Below are positions 24,672 through 35,097 of a DNA stretch of 64,000 nucleotides, piece after piece. Position 1 is the stretch's first letter. Each line of letters opens with the position of its first letter. The stretch is from contig NZ_JBELOI010000008.1 in NCBI RefSeq assembly GCF_040276065.1, positions 145,662 through 209,661 on the forward strand, written 5' to 3'. A model generated the notes under the pieces. It searched no databases, was not told where the DNA came from, and worked only from the letters and a program-made list of their open reading frames with translations. The position numbers were made by a program, and so were the translations under genes. Source of the stretch: Castellaniella sp040276065. Its GTDB lineage: Bacteria; Pseudomonadota; Gammaproteobacteria; Burkholderiales; Burkholderiaceae_B.

Positions 24672-26747
24672 TTGAGCGTCGCCGCCCCATCCCGTAAAGC
24701 CGCCGCGCGCAAACCGGCGCCGGCCAGGGAGCCCATCGCCTCGCTGGAACGCAAATTCCGCAAACTCGGCTTGTGCGAGCCGGCGGATTTCATCGTCCAC
24801 CTGCCGCTGCGCTACCTGGACGAGACCCGCATCACGCCCATCGCGCGGGCCAGGGCCGGACAACACGCGGTTCTAGAGGGCGAGATCATCCACAGCGAGG
24901 CGCAGTTTCGGCCCCGGCGCCAGTTGCAGGCCGTGCTCGAGGACGGCAGCGGGCGCATCACGCTGCGCTGGCTGCACGCCTATCCCGGCCAGCAAGAGCG
25001 CCTGCGCGCGGGCCGGCGGGTGCGGGCGCGCGGCGAGGTGCGCGCGGGCTTCAACGGCCCCGAGATCGTCCATCCCCTGATGACGGAGGCCGGTGCCGCG
25101 CTGCCGCGCACCCTCACGCCCGTCTACCCGACCACTCAGGGCCTGAGCCAGGCGAGCCTGCGCAAGGCGATCGACGAGGCGTTGGCGGGCGCCGACCTGG
25201 ACGACACCCTCCCGCGACAAATCCGCGAGGCCTATGATCTGGCCCCGTTCGACGAATCCCTGCGGATGCTGCACCATCCCGTGCCCGAGGTGTCGCTCGA
25301 CAGCCTGGCCGAGCATCGCCATCCCGCCTGGCGGCGCATCAAGTTCGACGAGTTGCTGGCCCAGCAGTTGGCTCTGGCCGTGGCGCGTGCGGCCCGGCTG
25401 GCCCAGCGCGCGCAGCCGCTGGCGCCGGGGGGGGCGCTGCTCGAGCGCCTGCGCGCCAGCCTGCCATTCGCCCTCACCGGAGCGCAGCAGCGCGCAATCG
25501 CACAGATCGCGGCCGATCTGGCCCTGGGCCATCCCATGCATCGCCTGCTGCAAGGCGACGTGGGCAGCGGCAAGACCATCGTGGCGGCTTTCGCCGCCGC
25601 GCACGCGATCGCGGCCGGCGCGCAGGTGGCGATCATGGCGCCGACGGAAATCCTCGCCGAACAGCACTTGCGCAAGTTCTCTGAGTGGCTCGAACCCCTC
25701 GGGGTGCAGGTAGCCTGGCTCACGGGGGCGGTGGCCGCCGCGCCGCGCCGTGCGGCGCTTGCCGCCATCGCCTCCGGCGAGGCGCGGCTGGTGGTCGGCA
25801 CCCAGGCTCTGATCCAGGACAAGGTCGTTTTTCGGAACCTGGGATTGGTGATCACCGACGAGCAACATCGTTTCGGCGTGGGCCAGCGCCTGGACCTCAA
25901 TCGCAAGGGCGAGGCCGGGGATGCCCTGCCGCATCAACTCAGCATGAGCGCAACCCCGATCCCGCGCACCCTGGCGATGGCGTTTTTCGCCGACATGGAG
26001 ATCTCGGTCATCGACGAGTTGCCGCCGGGGCGCTCACCGGTGCTTACCAAGTTGTTCGCCGACACCCGCCGCGACGAGATTCTGGCGCGGATCGGCGACG
26101 AAGTCAGGGCAGGGCGGCAGGCCTACTGGGTCTGCCCGCTGGTCGAGGAAAGTGAGGCGTTGCAGCTCCAGACCGCCGTGGACACCTGGGAGCGCCTGCG
26201 TGGCATTCTGCCGGACCTGCGGGTCGGCCTGATGCATGGACGCCTGCCGGCGCAGGACAAGGCCGAGGTGATGGGGGCGTTTCGCGAGGGGCGCATCGAC
26301 TTGCTGGTCAGCACGACCGTGATCGAGGTGGGCGTTGACGTGCCCAATGCCACGCTGATGGTGATCGAGCACGCCGAGCGCTTCGGCCTGGCGCAGCTCC
26401 ACCAACTGCGTGGCCGTGTCGGCCGCGGCGCGCACCAGTCCGCTTGCGTGCTGCTCTACCAGCCGCCGCTGTCAGGGGTGGCGCGCGAACGGCTGCGGGC
26501 CATGTACGAAACCAGCGACGGCTTCGAGATCGCGCGCCGCGATCTCGCGCAGCGCGGGCCGGGCGAGCTGTTGGGGATCCGCCAGTCCGGGCAGGCGCCA
26601 CTGCGTTTTGCCGATCTCTCGGACGACGAGGGCTTGCTGGACCAGGCCCGCGAAGCGGCGGCCCGGCTGGCGGCCGATTTTCCAGAACATGCGCTGGCTC
26701 ATCAGCGCCGCTGGATGCAGGGCCGGGCGCAGTATCTGCGCAGTTGA
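24672..26747 (+). CDS. recG: ATP-dependent DNA helicase RecG
   Basis: Monomeric helicase of 691 residues that remodels stalled forks and branched DNA. It has an N-terminal wedge (OB-fold) region around residues 60-150. The helicase core has Walker A LLQGDVGSGKTIVAAF, the box LVITDEQHRFGVGQR, SMSATPIPRTLA and the C-terminal TTVIEVGVDVPNAT and QLRGRVGRG motifs. The start is a TTG at 24672, eight bases after ridA; no ATG occurs before the conserved region. The next gene is oxyR, a linkage frequent in Burkholderiales. Confidence 0.95.
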   Translation: MSVAAPSRKAAARKPAPAREPIASLERKFRKLGLCEPADFIVHLPLRYLDETRITPIARARAGQHAVLEGEIIHSEAQFRPRRQLQAVLEDGSGRITLRWLHAYPGQQERLRAGRRVRARGEVRAGFNGPEIVHPLMTEAGAALPRTLTPVYPTTQGLSQASLRKAIDEALAGADLDDTLPRQIREAYDLAPFDESLRMLHHPVPEVSLDSLAEHRHPAWRRIKFDELLAQQLALAVARAARLAQRAQPLAPGGALLERLRASLPFALTGAQQRAIAQIAADLALGHPMHRLLQGDVGSGKTIVAAFAAAHAIAAGAQVAIMAPTEILAEQHLRKFSEWLEPLGVQVAWLTGAVAAAPRRAALAAIASGEARLVVGTQALIQDKVVFRNLGLVITDEQHRFGVGQRLDLNRKGEAGDALPHQLSMSATPIPRTLAMAFFADMEISVIDELPPGRSPVLTKLFADTRRDEILARIGDEVRAGRQAYWVCPLVEESEALQLQTAVDTWERLRGILPDLRVGLMHGRLPAQDKAEVMGAFREGRIDLLVSTTVIEVGVDVPNATLMVIEHAERFGLAQLHQLRGRVGRGAHQSACVLLYQPPLSGVARERLRAMYETSDGFEIARRDLAQRGPGELLGIRQSGQAPLRFADLSDDEGLLDQAREAAARLAADFPEHALAHQRRWMQGRAQYLRS

Positions 26748-26792
26748 ACCTTCCAGGCTGCATCCACGCATTGCGAGACGCAAGGAATCATC

Positions 26793-27749
26793 ATGACGTT
26801 GACGGAATTGAAGTACCTCGTGGCCGTGGCGCGGGAGCGCCACTTCGGGCGCGCTGCCGAGGCGTGCTTCGTCAGCCAGCCGACCCTGTCGGTGGCCATC
26901 CGCAAGCTCGAGGAAGAACTGGGGGTGGTCCTCTTCGAGCGCGGCGGCGCCGAGGTCGGCATCACGCCGATTGGCCTGCGTGTCGTTGCCCAGGCCCAAC
27001 GTGTCCTCGAAGAAAGCGCCAACCTGCGCGAAATCGCTCGTCAGGGCCACGATCCCCTCGAGGGCCCTTTGCGCGTGGGCGTGATCTACACCGTCGGCCC
27101 ATATCTGCTGCCGCATCTGGTCCCGGCGCAGATTCGCTCGATGCCTCAGATGCCGCTGCTGCTTCAGGAAAACTACACCGCTCGCCTGCTCGAGCTGCTG
27201 CGCCAGGGCGAGATCGACTGCGCGATCCTCGCGCTGCCCCTGCCGGATGCGGGATTCGCCCAGTGCGCTCTGTACGACGAACCGTTCTGCGTCGCCCTGC
27301 CGCACAATCACCCCTGGGCGTCGAGCAAGCAGATCGATTCCGCGAGACTCAAGGAGGAAACCATGCTGTTGCTGGGTGCCGGACACTGTTTCCGCGATCA
27401 AGTGCTCGAGGTCTGTCCGGAGCTCTCCCGCTTTTCGGCGTCCAGTGAGGGCATCCAACGGACCTTCGAAGGGTCCTCGCTCGAAACCATTCGCCACATG
27501 GTTGCCGCCGGCATCGGCATCACCGTCATGCCGGCCAGCGCCCTGGGCGTGCATGGCGAAGAGAACCAACTCCTGGCTTTCGTGCCCTTCAAGCCGCCGG
27601 TCCCCGACCGCCGGGTGGTCCTGGTCTGGCGCAAGAGCTTCCCGAGATTGGCCGCGATCGAAGCTTTGGTACAGGCCGTGCGCCATTGCGGCATACCGGG
27701 CGTGGCCATGCTAGCGGACGCCGCCGCGCTCGAGAGCGAAGCGGGCTAG
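26793..27749 (+). CDS. oxyR: LysR-type hydrogen peroxide sensor OxyR
   Basis: Transcription regulator of 318 residues. The N-terminal winged helix-turn-helix reads AVARERHFGRAAEACFVSQP. The redox cysteines fall at Cys199 and Cys208 in GHCFRDQVLEVC, the same numbering as E. coli OxyR, so disulfide-based peroxide sensing is expected. It lies 45 bases after recG. Target genes are not visible next to it, although fpr is a possible regulon member nearby. Confidence 0.95.
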   Translation: MTLTELKYLVAVARERHFGRAAEACFVSQPTLSVAIRKLEEELGVVLFERGGAEVGITPIGLRVVAQAQRVLEESANLREIARQGHDPLEGPLRVGVIYTVGPYLLPHLVPAQIRSMPQMPLLLQENYTARLLELLRQGEIDCAILALPLPDAGFAQCALYDEPFCVALPHNHPWASSKQIDSARLKEETMLLLGAGHCFRDQVLEVCPELSRFSASSEGIQRTFEGSSLETIRHMVAAGIGITVMPASALGVHGEENQLLAFVPFKPPVPDRRVVLVWRKSFPRLAAIEALVQAVRHCGIPGVAMLADAAALESEAG

Positions 27750-27868
27750 CCGGTCCGGCGAGGCCTGGACCTGGCCCGAAAGGCGTACGCGTAAACCCTC
27801 ACGCAGGCCGCGCCCACGCCTTTTGACTTTCGATGTATTCTCTTCGAGAGTTTTCAAAGGAGGCTGTT

Positions 27869-28990
27869 ATGAAGATCCGTGTAACCCCGGTGGCGGCGGC
27901 GCTAGGCCTTGCTGCTGGCATGCTGATATCCTCGGTTGCCAGCGCCGACACCATCAAGATCGCTATTGCGGGTCCCTTCACCGGTGCCCTTACCCAATAC
28001 GGCGACATGGTCAAGGAGGGGGTCGATACCGCAATCGAGACCATCAACGCGTCCGGCGGCGTGCTCGGCAATCAACTCGAGGCCGTCGTCATGGACGACG
28101 CGTGCGAGCCCAAACAAGGCCCCGTGGTCGCCAACCGCGTGGTCAACGAAAAGATTCACTACGTGGTCGGCCACGTGTGTTCGGGCGCCACCATCGCGGC
28201 CGCGCCCGTCTACAACACCGAGGGCGTGGTCATGGTTTCGCCCTCGGCGACCTCGCCGCTGGTCACCGACGGCAAGAACTTCGACATGATCTTCCGCACC
28301 ATCGGGCGCGACGATCAGCAAGGCCCCGCGGCCGCCCAGTTCATCGCCGAAAAGATCAAGCCCACATCGGTCGCCGTCCTGCACGACAAGCAGTCCTATG
28401 GCCAGGGCATCGCCACCGCAGTTAAAAACGATCTCGAAAAAGCCGGCATCAAGATCGTGCTCTTCGAAGGCATCAACGCTGGCGACAGCGACTACTCGGC
28501 CGTCATCACCAAGCTCAAATCCTCGGGCGCCGATTTCGTGTATTACGGCGGCTACCATCCGGAAATGGGCCTGCTGCTGCGCCAGGGTGCCGAACAAGGC
28601 CTCAACGTCAAGTTCATGGGCCCCGAAGGCGTCGGCAATCCCGACATCAATGCCATCGCCGGCCCGGCCGTCGAAGGTATGCTCGTCACCTTGCCAGCGG
28701 ACTTCACGCAGAATCCGGACAACGCCGCGGTCGTCAAGGCGTTCAAGGACAAGAACCGCAATCCGGGCGGCGCATTCCAGCTCACGGCCTATTCGGCGCT
28801 GCAATCCATCGCCACGGGCATCAAGGGCGTCGGCGCGGACGATCCGGTCAAGGTCGCCGCCTGGCTGCACGGCAACGCGGTCAAAACTCCGATCGGCGAG
28901 ATCGCCTGGAACCAGCAAGGCGACCTCAAGGACTTCAAGTTCGACATCTTCACCTGGCACGCCGACGGCAGCAAGACGGTCTTCAAGTAA
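27869..28990 (+). CDS. livJ: Leu/Ile/Val-type periplasmic binding protein, copy 1
   Basis: Binding protein of 373 residues from the ATG at 27869, which has an AAAGGAGG ribosome site six bases before it. The signal peptide (VTPVAAALGLAAGMLISSVASA, cut before DTIKIAI) is clear. The mature part has the family blocks GPFTGALTQYG, DDACEPKQGPVVANRVVN and FRTIGRDDQQGPAAA. It is closely similar in layout to the second copy at 30197, separated from it by proC. It probably feeds the LivHMGF permease encoded at 31437-35058. Confidence 0.9.
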   Translation: MKIRVTPVAAALGLAAGMLISSVASADTIKIAIAGPFTGALTQYGDMVKEGVDTAIETINASGGVLGNQLEAVVMDDACEPKQGPVVANRVVNEKIHYVVGHVCSGATIAAAPVYNTEGVVMVSPSATSPLVTDGKNFDMIFRTIGRDDQQGPAAAQFIAEKIKPTSVAVLHDKQSYGQGIATAVKNDLEKAGIKIVLFEGINAGDSDYSAVITKLKSSGADFVYYGGYHPEMGLLLRQGAEQGLNVKFMGPEGVGNPDINAIAGPAVEGMLVTLPADFTQNPDNAAVVKAFKDKNRNPGGAFQLTAYSALQSIATGIKGVGADDPVKVAAWLHGNAVKTPIGEIAWNQQGDLKDFKFDIFTWHADGSKTVFK

Positions 28991-29039
28991 GCTCATGCGC
29001 CGGCGCCCCCATGGGCTCCGGTCCGACGGCAGGCCCAAG

Positions 29040-29061
29040 GGGCGCGGCAGGTGCCGCGCCC
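29040..29061 (+). terminator. GC-rich hairpin after the first livJ copy
   Basis: GGGCGCGGC (29040-29048) and GCCGCGCCC (29053-29061) form a perfect nine-base stem with the loop AGGT, 50 bases after the livJ stop. There is only TT after the stem, so it may be an mRNA-stabilising or Rho-assisted stop rather than a classical terminator. Confidence 0.5.
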
Positions 29062-29114
29062 TTCGCGATTCCACGACATGTGTGAACGGGCCTTAATCGT
29101 ACAATGGCTCCCCT

Positions 29115-29957
29115 ATGACACAAGACCTCACTCTCGCACTGATCGGCGGCGGCAATATGGCCACCGCCTTGGCCACCGGGCTCATCGGGCGGCGCTGCGC
29201 CGCGGCCGACATCCACGTCATTGATCCGAACGAGGCGCTGCGCGAGCGATGGGCCGAACAAGGCTCTACCGCCTCGGCCATGCCCGACGAACGCCTGTCC
29301 GCCTGCCGCGTCTGGTTTTTCGCGGTCAAGCCGCAGGTCATGCGCGAGGTCGTGCGCCAATGCCGGCCTTTCCTGCGGCCGGGCACGCTGGTGATCAGCA
29401 TCGCCGCCGGCATTCCCGCCGAGACCATCGGCCGCTGGCTGGGCGAGGCCGACGCGCCCTATGCCCGGCTCGTGCGCTGCATGCCCAACACGCCCGCCCT
29501 GATCGCCAGCGGCATTACCGGCATGTATCCGATGCGGGGGGTCGAGGCGGACGATCGCGCGCTGGCCGAAAGCCTGCTGCGCGCGGTGGGCGAGGTGGTC
29601 TGGGTCGAGCGCGACGAGGCGATCGACGCCGTGACCGCCGTGTCGGGCAGCGGTCCGGCCTATGTGTTTCTGTTCCTCGAGGCCCTGATCGAGGCCGGCG
29701 TCGAGCAGGGCCTCTCGCCCGAGCAGGCACGGCAGCTCGCGCTGGCGACCTTGCACGGCGCTACGCAGCTTGCCGCCTTGTCGCCCGATGCACCATCGGT
29801 CCTGCGTGAGCGGGTCACCTCCAAGGGCGGGACCACCGCCGCGGCCCTGGCCGTATTCCAGGAGGCGGACTTCACCGGGATCGTGGGCCGGGCCGTCCAG
29901 GCGGCGGCCGAGCGTGCGGCGGCGCTTGCGCGCGAGCTCTCGGGCGCGCCCGAGTGA
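29115..29957 (+). CDS. proC: Pyrroline-5-carboxylate reductase
   Basis: Enzyme of 280 residues for the last step of proline synthesis, reducing P5C with NAD(P)H. The Rossmann motif LALIGGGNMATALATGL starts the protein, and FFAVKPQVM follows at about residue 72. The P5CR signature VSGSGPAYVFLFLEALIEAG and the ending TSKGGTTAAALAVFQEADF are intact. It lies between two livJ paralogues in the same direction, an unusual place. The GTG-free ATG at 29115 gives the expected N-terminus. Confidence 0.95.
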   Translation: MTQDLTLALIGGGNMATALATGLIGRRCAAADIHVIDPNEALRERWAEQGSTASAMPDERLSACRVWFFAVKPQVMREVVRQCRPFLRPGTLVISIAAGIPAETIGRWLGEADAPYARLVRCMPNTPALIASGITGMYPMRGVEADDRALAESLLRAVGEVVWVERDEAIDAVTAVSGSGPAYVFLFLEALIEAGVEQGLSPEQARQLALATLHGATQLAALSPDAPSVLRERVTSKGGTTAAALAVFQEADFTGIVGRAVQAAAERAAALARELSGAPE

Positions 29958-30196
29958 ACGCCGCGCCGCACGTTGCATAGCGGGCCTTGCGCGGCCCGGC
30001 GCTGAATCCGATCTTCCGGCCTCGACCATCGCAAACCGATGTAAGGGATTAACCGTAGTGACACCCATTCGGCTACTCGTCAGAATTACGCCTGCCGCTC
30101 AGGGCGGAAAGCTGAAAACCCAGGCTTACCGTTGAATGGCTGACGCCCCAATAGGGCGCAGGTATTTTGCGGTTGGCTCTACCGGAGACTATTCGA

Positions 30197-31315
30197 ATGA
30201 ATTTCGAGAAGCGCGTCACACCCCTCATGTTGGCGATCGGCGCCATGACCATGGCCGCCGGCGTCCAGGCGGATACCCTCAAGATCGGGATTCCGCAGCC
30301 CATGACGGGCCCGGCCACCCAGTATGGCGACCAGATCCAGGCGGGTGCCTTGACCGCGATCGATGCGCTCAATGCCGCCGGCGGCATCAAGGGCATGAAG
30401 ATCGAGCCGCTGCTGATCGACGACGGTTGCGAACCCAAGCAGGCCGTCCCCGCCGCCAACCGCGTGATCAACTCCGGCGCCAAGTTCGCCGTGGCGCACG
30501 CGTGCTCCGGCACCACCGTCCCGGCCGTCAACGTCTACGAACAGGAAGGCATCGTCGCGATCACTCCGGGCGCGACTTCGCCCCTGGTCACCGACACGAT
30601 CAAGCCGCATTTCTTCTTCCGCACCATTGGCCGCGACGATCAGCAAGGCCCATTCGCCGCCGACTATATCGCCAAGCAGCTCAAGCCCTCCAAGGTTGCC
30701 ATCCTGCACGACAAGCAGACCTACGGTTCGGGCGTCGCCACCCAGGTCCAGACCGCTTTGCAGAAGAGCGGCGTGAACGTCGCCATGTTTGAGGGGATCA
30801 ACGTGGGCGACAGCGACTATTCCGCCGTGATCTCCAAGCTCAAGGCGCTGGGCCCCGACCTGATCTACTTTGGCGGCTATCACGCCGAACTCGGCCTGCT
30901 GCTGCGCCAGGCGCGCGAGCAGGGCCTCGACACCCAGTTCATGGGCCCCGAAGGCGTGGCCAACAAGGACTTGGTAGCCATCGCCGGCCCGGCCGTCGAC
31001 AAGCTCCTGGTCACCTTGCCGGCGGACTTCACTAAAATGAAGGGCAACGAGCAGATTCTCGAGCACTTCAAGCAGTACAAGCGCAGCCCGGACGGCGCCT
31101 TCACCATGACCGCCTACGCCGCCGTTCAAATCCTGGCCGACAGTATCAACGCTGTGGGCGCCGACCCCGCCAAGGTCGCCGACCACATGCACAGCAGCAG
31201 CTTCAACACCGCCATCGGCAAGGTGGACTACGACGCCAAGGGCGACCTGAAACACTTCGAGTTCGCGGTGTTCCGCTGGGACGGTCAAGGCAGTATGACC
31301 CAGATCCAGCCCTGA
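30197..31315 (+). CDS. livJ: Leu/Ile/Val-type periplasmic binding protein, copy 2
   Basis: Binding protein of 372 residues. The ATG at 30197 gives a good signal peptide (RVTPLMLAIGAMTMAAGVQA, cut before DTLKIGI). It shares with copy 1 the blocks GPATQYGDQI, LIDDGCEPKQAVPAANRVIN, FRTIGRDDQQGPFAAD and VAILHDKQTYGSGVATQV, so the two arose by duplication. It is 121 bases upstream of livH and most likely is the primary partner of that permease. Substrates are probably branched-chain or similar amino acids. Confidence 0.9.
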   Translation: MNFEKRVTPLMLAIGAMTMAAGVQADTLKIGIPQPMTGPATQYGDQIQAGALTAIDALNAAGGIKGMKIEPLLIDDGCEPKQAVPAANRVINSGAKFAVAHACSGTTVPAVNVYEQEGIVAITPGATSPLVTDTIKPHFFFRTIGRDDQQGPFAADYIAKQLKPSKVAILHDKQTYGSGVATQVQTALQKSGVNVAMFEGINVGDSDYSAVISKLKALGPDLIYFGGYHAELGLLLRQAREQGLDTQFMGPEGVANKDLVAIAGPAVDKLLVTLPADFTKMKGNEQILEHFKQYKRSPDGAFTMTAYAAVQILADSINAVGADPAKVADHMHSSSFNTAIGKVDYDAKGDLKHFEFAVFRWDGQGSMTQIQP

Positions 31316-31436
31316 TCGAGGACCGCCAGCCCGGGCGCCGGCCTGGGCTGGTCCTGATCGCGGTCTCGCGGGCGCTCGCGGCCCGCGGTCGATTTCTTCC
31401 CCGGAAATCCTCTCCCTCCCTGGAAATCCTCTCTTT

Positions 31437-32366
31437 ATGTCCGATCTGCTTCCTCTCCTTACGCAACAGCTCTTCAACGGACTGTCGCTCGGCGCGATCT
31501 ATGCGCTGATCGCCATCGGCTACACCATGGTCTACGGCATCATCGGGATGATCAACTTCGCGCATGGCGAAATCTACATGATCGGCGCCTATGTCGGCCT
31601 GGTGACTTTGTCGGCCATCGGCGTGAACAGCGGCCTGCCGCTGCCGGTCATCATCCTGCTCATGCTGCTGGTGGCGATCCTGGTGACCGCGGTCTATGGC
31701 TTTGCGGTCGAGAAGGTCGCTTATGCGCCCTTGCGCGGCAGCCCCCGGCTGGTGCCCCTGATCTCGGCGATCGGGATGTCGATCTTCCTGCAAAACTGGG
31801 TGGCCACGGGACAGGGCGCGCGCGACATGGCCGTGCCTTCGTTGATCTCCGGCTCGGTCGAGTTCACCTTCGGGGGCAGCGACTTCACCGTCACCGCGCC
31901 GTATTCGCGCATCATGATCATCGTGGTGACGATATTGCTGATGATCGGCCTGTCCCTGTTCATCAAGTATTCGCGCACGGGCCAGGCCTCGCGCGCCTGC
32001 TCGCAAGACCTGCATATGGCCAATCTGCTGGGCATCGACACCAACCGCATCATTTCCTTCACATTCGTGATCGGGGCGATGCTGGCGGCGGTGGGCGGCG
32101 TGCTGATCGCCTTGGCCATCGGCAAGCTCAATCCCTTCATCGGCTTCATTGCCGGCATCAAGGCTTTCACGGCGGCCGTGCTGGGCGGCATCGGCAGCAT
32201 CCCCGGCGCCATGCTGGGCGGCGTCCTGCTGGGTCTGGCCGAGACCTTCGCCGCCGCGTTCATCTCCTCTCAGTACAAGGACATCGTCGCCTTCCTGTTG
32301 CTGGTGTTCATTCTGCTGTTCCGTCCGACGGGCCTGCTGGGCAAACCCGAAGTGGAAAAAGTCTAA
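31437..32366 (+). CDS. livH: Branched-chain amino acid ABC transporter permease LivH
   Basis: Membrane permease of 309 residues. It begins LLPLLTQQLFNGLSLGAIYA and contains IGYTMVYGIIGMINFAHGEI and the C-terminal ALILGGIGSIPGAMLGG-like sequence AVLGGIGSIPGAMLGGVLLG. About eight membrane segments are visible. The stop overlaps the livM start (TAATG at 32364-32368). The full set livJ-livH-livM-livG-livF lies in order here, so this is a complete importer. Confidence 0.94.
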   Translation: MSDLLPLLTQQLFNGLSLGAIYALIAIGYTMVYGIIGMINFAHGEIYMIGAYVGLVTLSAIGVNSGLPLPVIILLMLLVAILVTAVYGFAVEKVAYAPLRGSPRLVPLISAIGMSIFLQNWVATGQGARDMAVPSLISGSVEFTFGGSDFTVTAPYSRIMIIVVTILLMIGLSLFIKYSRTGQASRACSQDLHMANLLGIDTNRIISFTFVIGAMLAAVGGVLIALAIGKLNPFIGFIAGIKAFTAAVLGGIGSIPGAMLGGVLLGLAETFAAAFISSQYKDIVAFLLLVFILLFRPTGLLGKPEVEKV

Positions 32367-33592
32367 TGTTTCAGAACCTCAAAAACGCGGTGATCGCCGC
32401 CATCATGGCGGGGGTCATCATCGCCCCGGTCTTCGGCCTGCAGATTCTGCGCCGTGGGCAGGAGACCTACCTCCAGCCCGAGTGGGACTACATCCTTGGC
32501 GGCATGGCGATCATTTTCGTGATCCAGCTCCTGCGGCCGCTGTTCATCCGCAGGAAATCCGGCGATGCGCCGCGCTGGCGCCTGCCGGCGATCTCGGACA
32601 AGGGGCGCCAGCGGGCCGTCCTGGTGCTGGTACTGTTCGCCCTGGTGTGGCCGTTTTTTACGGGCCGCGCCCAGGTGGACATCGCCACCCTGGTGCTGAT
32701 CTACATCATGCTCGGCCTGGGCCTCAATATCGTAGTGGGCTTCGCGGGGCTGCTCGACCTGGGTTTCGTCGGCTTTTACGCCGTGGGTGCCTACACCTAC
32801 GCCTTGCTCTTCCACTGGGCGGGGTGGGGCTTCTGGCAGGCCCTGCCGCTGGCCGGCCTGATGTCTGCGTTCTTCGGTTTCATCCTGGGCTTTCCGGTGC
32901 TGCGGCTGCGTGGCGACTACTTGGCCATCGTCACCCTGGGCTTTGGCGAGATCATTCGCTTGATGCTCATCAATCTCTATGGCCTGACAGGCGGCCCGGA
33001 TGGGATTTCCGGTATCCCCAAACCATCATTTTTCGGCTATCAGCTCGTGCGCCGCTCGACTGACGGCACCCCGACCTTTCACGAAATGATGGGCTGGACC
33101 TTCAACAGCCAGGACGTGGTGATCTACCTATACTTGATGGCGCTGTGTCTGGCCTTGGTGACGCTGTTCGTCTCGAGCCGGGTCATCCGCATGCCGATCG
33201 GCCGCGCCTGGGAGGCCTTGCGCGAGGATGAGATCGCCTGCCGGTCGTTGGGCCTCAACCCCACCACGATCAAGCTCTCCGCCTTCACCATGGGGGCAAT
33301 GTTCGCCGGCTTCGGCGGTGCGTTCTTCGCCGCGCGTCAGGGCCTGGTCAATCCCGAGTCCTTCACCTTCATCGAATCCGCGCTGATCCTGGCCATTGTC
33401 GTGCTGGGAGGCATGGGCTCGCAGGTCGGGGTGATCCTCGCGGCGATCCTGCTGACGGTGGTTCCCGAGATCGCCCGTGAATTCGCGCAGTACCGGATGC
33501 TGATCTTCGGCCTGGTGATGGTGGTCATGATGGTCTGGCGCCCGCAGGGCCTGCTCCCGGTCAAACGTCCGCACGTGGAAATGGAATCATGA
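32366..33592 (+). CDS. livM: Branched-chain amino acid ABC transporter permease LivM
   Basis: Membrane permease of 408 residues. The first 90 or so residues form the extra N-terminal membrane region (DUF3382-type) found in E. coli LivM, and the rest is the permease core with GLGLNIVVGFAGLLDLGFVG, LRLRGDYLAIVTLGFGEI and LNPTTIKLSAFTMGAMFAGFGG. It overlaps livH by one base and livG by four. The other LivM in this window (1262-2224) lacks the N-terminal extension. Confidence 0.94.
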   Translation: MFQNLKNAVIAAIMAGVIIAPVFGLQILRRGQETYLQPEWDYILGGMAIIFVIQLLRPLFIRRKSGDAPRWRLPAISDKGRQRAVLVLVLFALVWPFFTGRAQVDIATLVLIYIMLGLGLNIVVGFAGLLDLGFVGFYAVGAYTYALLFHWAGWGFWQALPLAGLMSAFFGFILGFPVLRLRGDYLAIVTLGFGEIIRLMLINLYGLTGGPDGISGIPKPSFFGYQLVRRSTDGTPTFHEMMGWTFNSQDVVIYLYLMALCLALVTLFVSSRVIRMPIGRAWEALREDEIACRSLGLNPTTIKLSAFTMGAMFAGFGGAFFAARQGLVNPESFTFIESALILAIVVLGGMGSQVGVILAAILLTVVPEIAREFAQYRMLIFGLVMVVMMVWRPQGLLPVKRPHVEMES

Positions 33593-34353
33593 GTGAAGCA
33601 CTATTGAAGGTCAGCGGACTGACCATGCGCTTCGGCGGCCTGCTGGCCGTCGATCAGGTGGAATTCGAGGTTCGCGGGGACGAGGTGTTCGCCATCATCG
33701 GTCCCAACGGCGCGGGCAAGACCACGGTGTTCAACTGCGTGGGCGGTTTCTACAAGCCGACCGCCGGCGACATTGTCATGGACGGCCAGCCCATCACTGG
33801 CGAGCCCAGCCACAAGGTGGCGCGCCACGGCCTGGTGCGCACGTTCCAGAACGTGCGCCTGTTCAAAAACCTCACCGTGCTGGAAAACCTGCTCGTTGCC
33901 CAGCACACCCAGATGCAGACTGGCTTGCTGCACGGGCTGCTCAAGGTGCCGTCCTTTCGCAAGTCGGAATCCGAGGCCAAGCGCCGCGCGGCGGAGTGGC
34001 TGGACTTCATGGACATCCGCCAGTACGCCAACCGCGAGGCCGGCAATCTGGCCTACGGACACCAGCGCCGCCTCGAGATCGCGCGCTGCATGATCACCAA
34101 GCCACGCCTGTTGATGCTCGACGAACCGGCCGCAGGCCTCAATCCCCAGGAAAAACGCGACCTGCAGGCCCTGATCGACCAGTTGCGCCGCGAGTTCGGC
34201 GTGGCCGTCCTGCTAATCGAGCATGACATGAGCCTCGTCATGGGGGTGTCCGACCGTATCCTGGTCATGGAACACGGCAAGCCCATTACCACCGGCCTGC
34301 CCGAGGAGGTCCGCACGGATCCCCGCGTCATCAAAGCCTACCTCGGGGAATGA
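33589..34353 (+). CDS. livG: Branched-chain amino acid ABC transporter ATPase LivG
   Basis: ATPase of 254 residues. Walker A is GPNGAGKTTVFNC, the signature region is NLAYGHQRRLEIARCM (the degenerate LAYGxQ form typical of LivG), and Walker B is LLMLDEPAAGLNP. VRTFQNVRLFKNLTVLENLLV is a LivG hallmark. It starts inside the end of livM (four-base overlap) and is followed by livF after three bases. Confidence 0.94.
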   Translation: MSEALLKVSGLTMRFGGLLAVDQVEFEVRGDEVFAIIGPNGAGKTTVFNCVGGFYKPTAGDIVMDGQPITGEPSHKVARHGLVRTFQNVRLFKNLTVLENLLVAQHTQMQTGLLHGLLKVPSFRKSESEAKRRAAEWLDFMDIRQYANREAGNLAYGHQRRLEIARCMITKPRLLMLDEPAAGLNPQEKRDLQALIDQLRREFGVAVLLIEHDMSLVMGVSDRILVMEHGKPITTGLPEEVRTDPRVIKAYLGE

Positions 34354-34356
34354 ACC

Positions 34357-35054
<698 letters not shown>

Positions 35055-35058
<4 letters not shown>

Positions 35059-35091
35059 GCGTGCGGCGCGGATTGTGCGCCGCATGCTCAG
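35055..35091. terminator. Bidirectional terminator hairpin between livF and GST genes
   Basis: The arms CTGAGCGTGCGGCGC (35055-35069) and GCGCCGCATGCTCAG (35077-35091) pair over 15 bases with one G-T mismatch around a seven-base loop. GGCGCC lies just outside each arm. It overlaps the livF stop and lies just past the end of the convergent gene, so it can end transcription from both sides. No T-run is present. Confidence 0.65.
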
Positions 35092-35097
35092 AGGCGC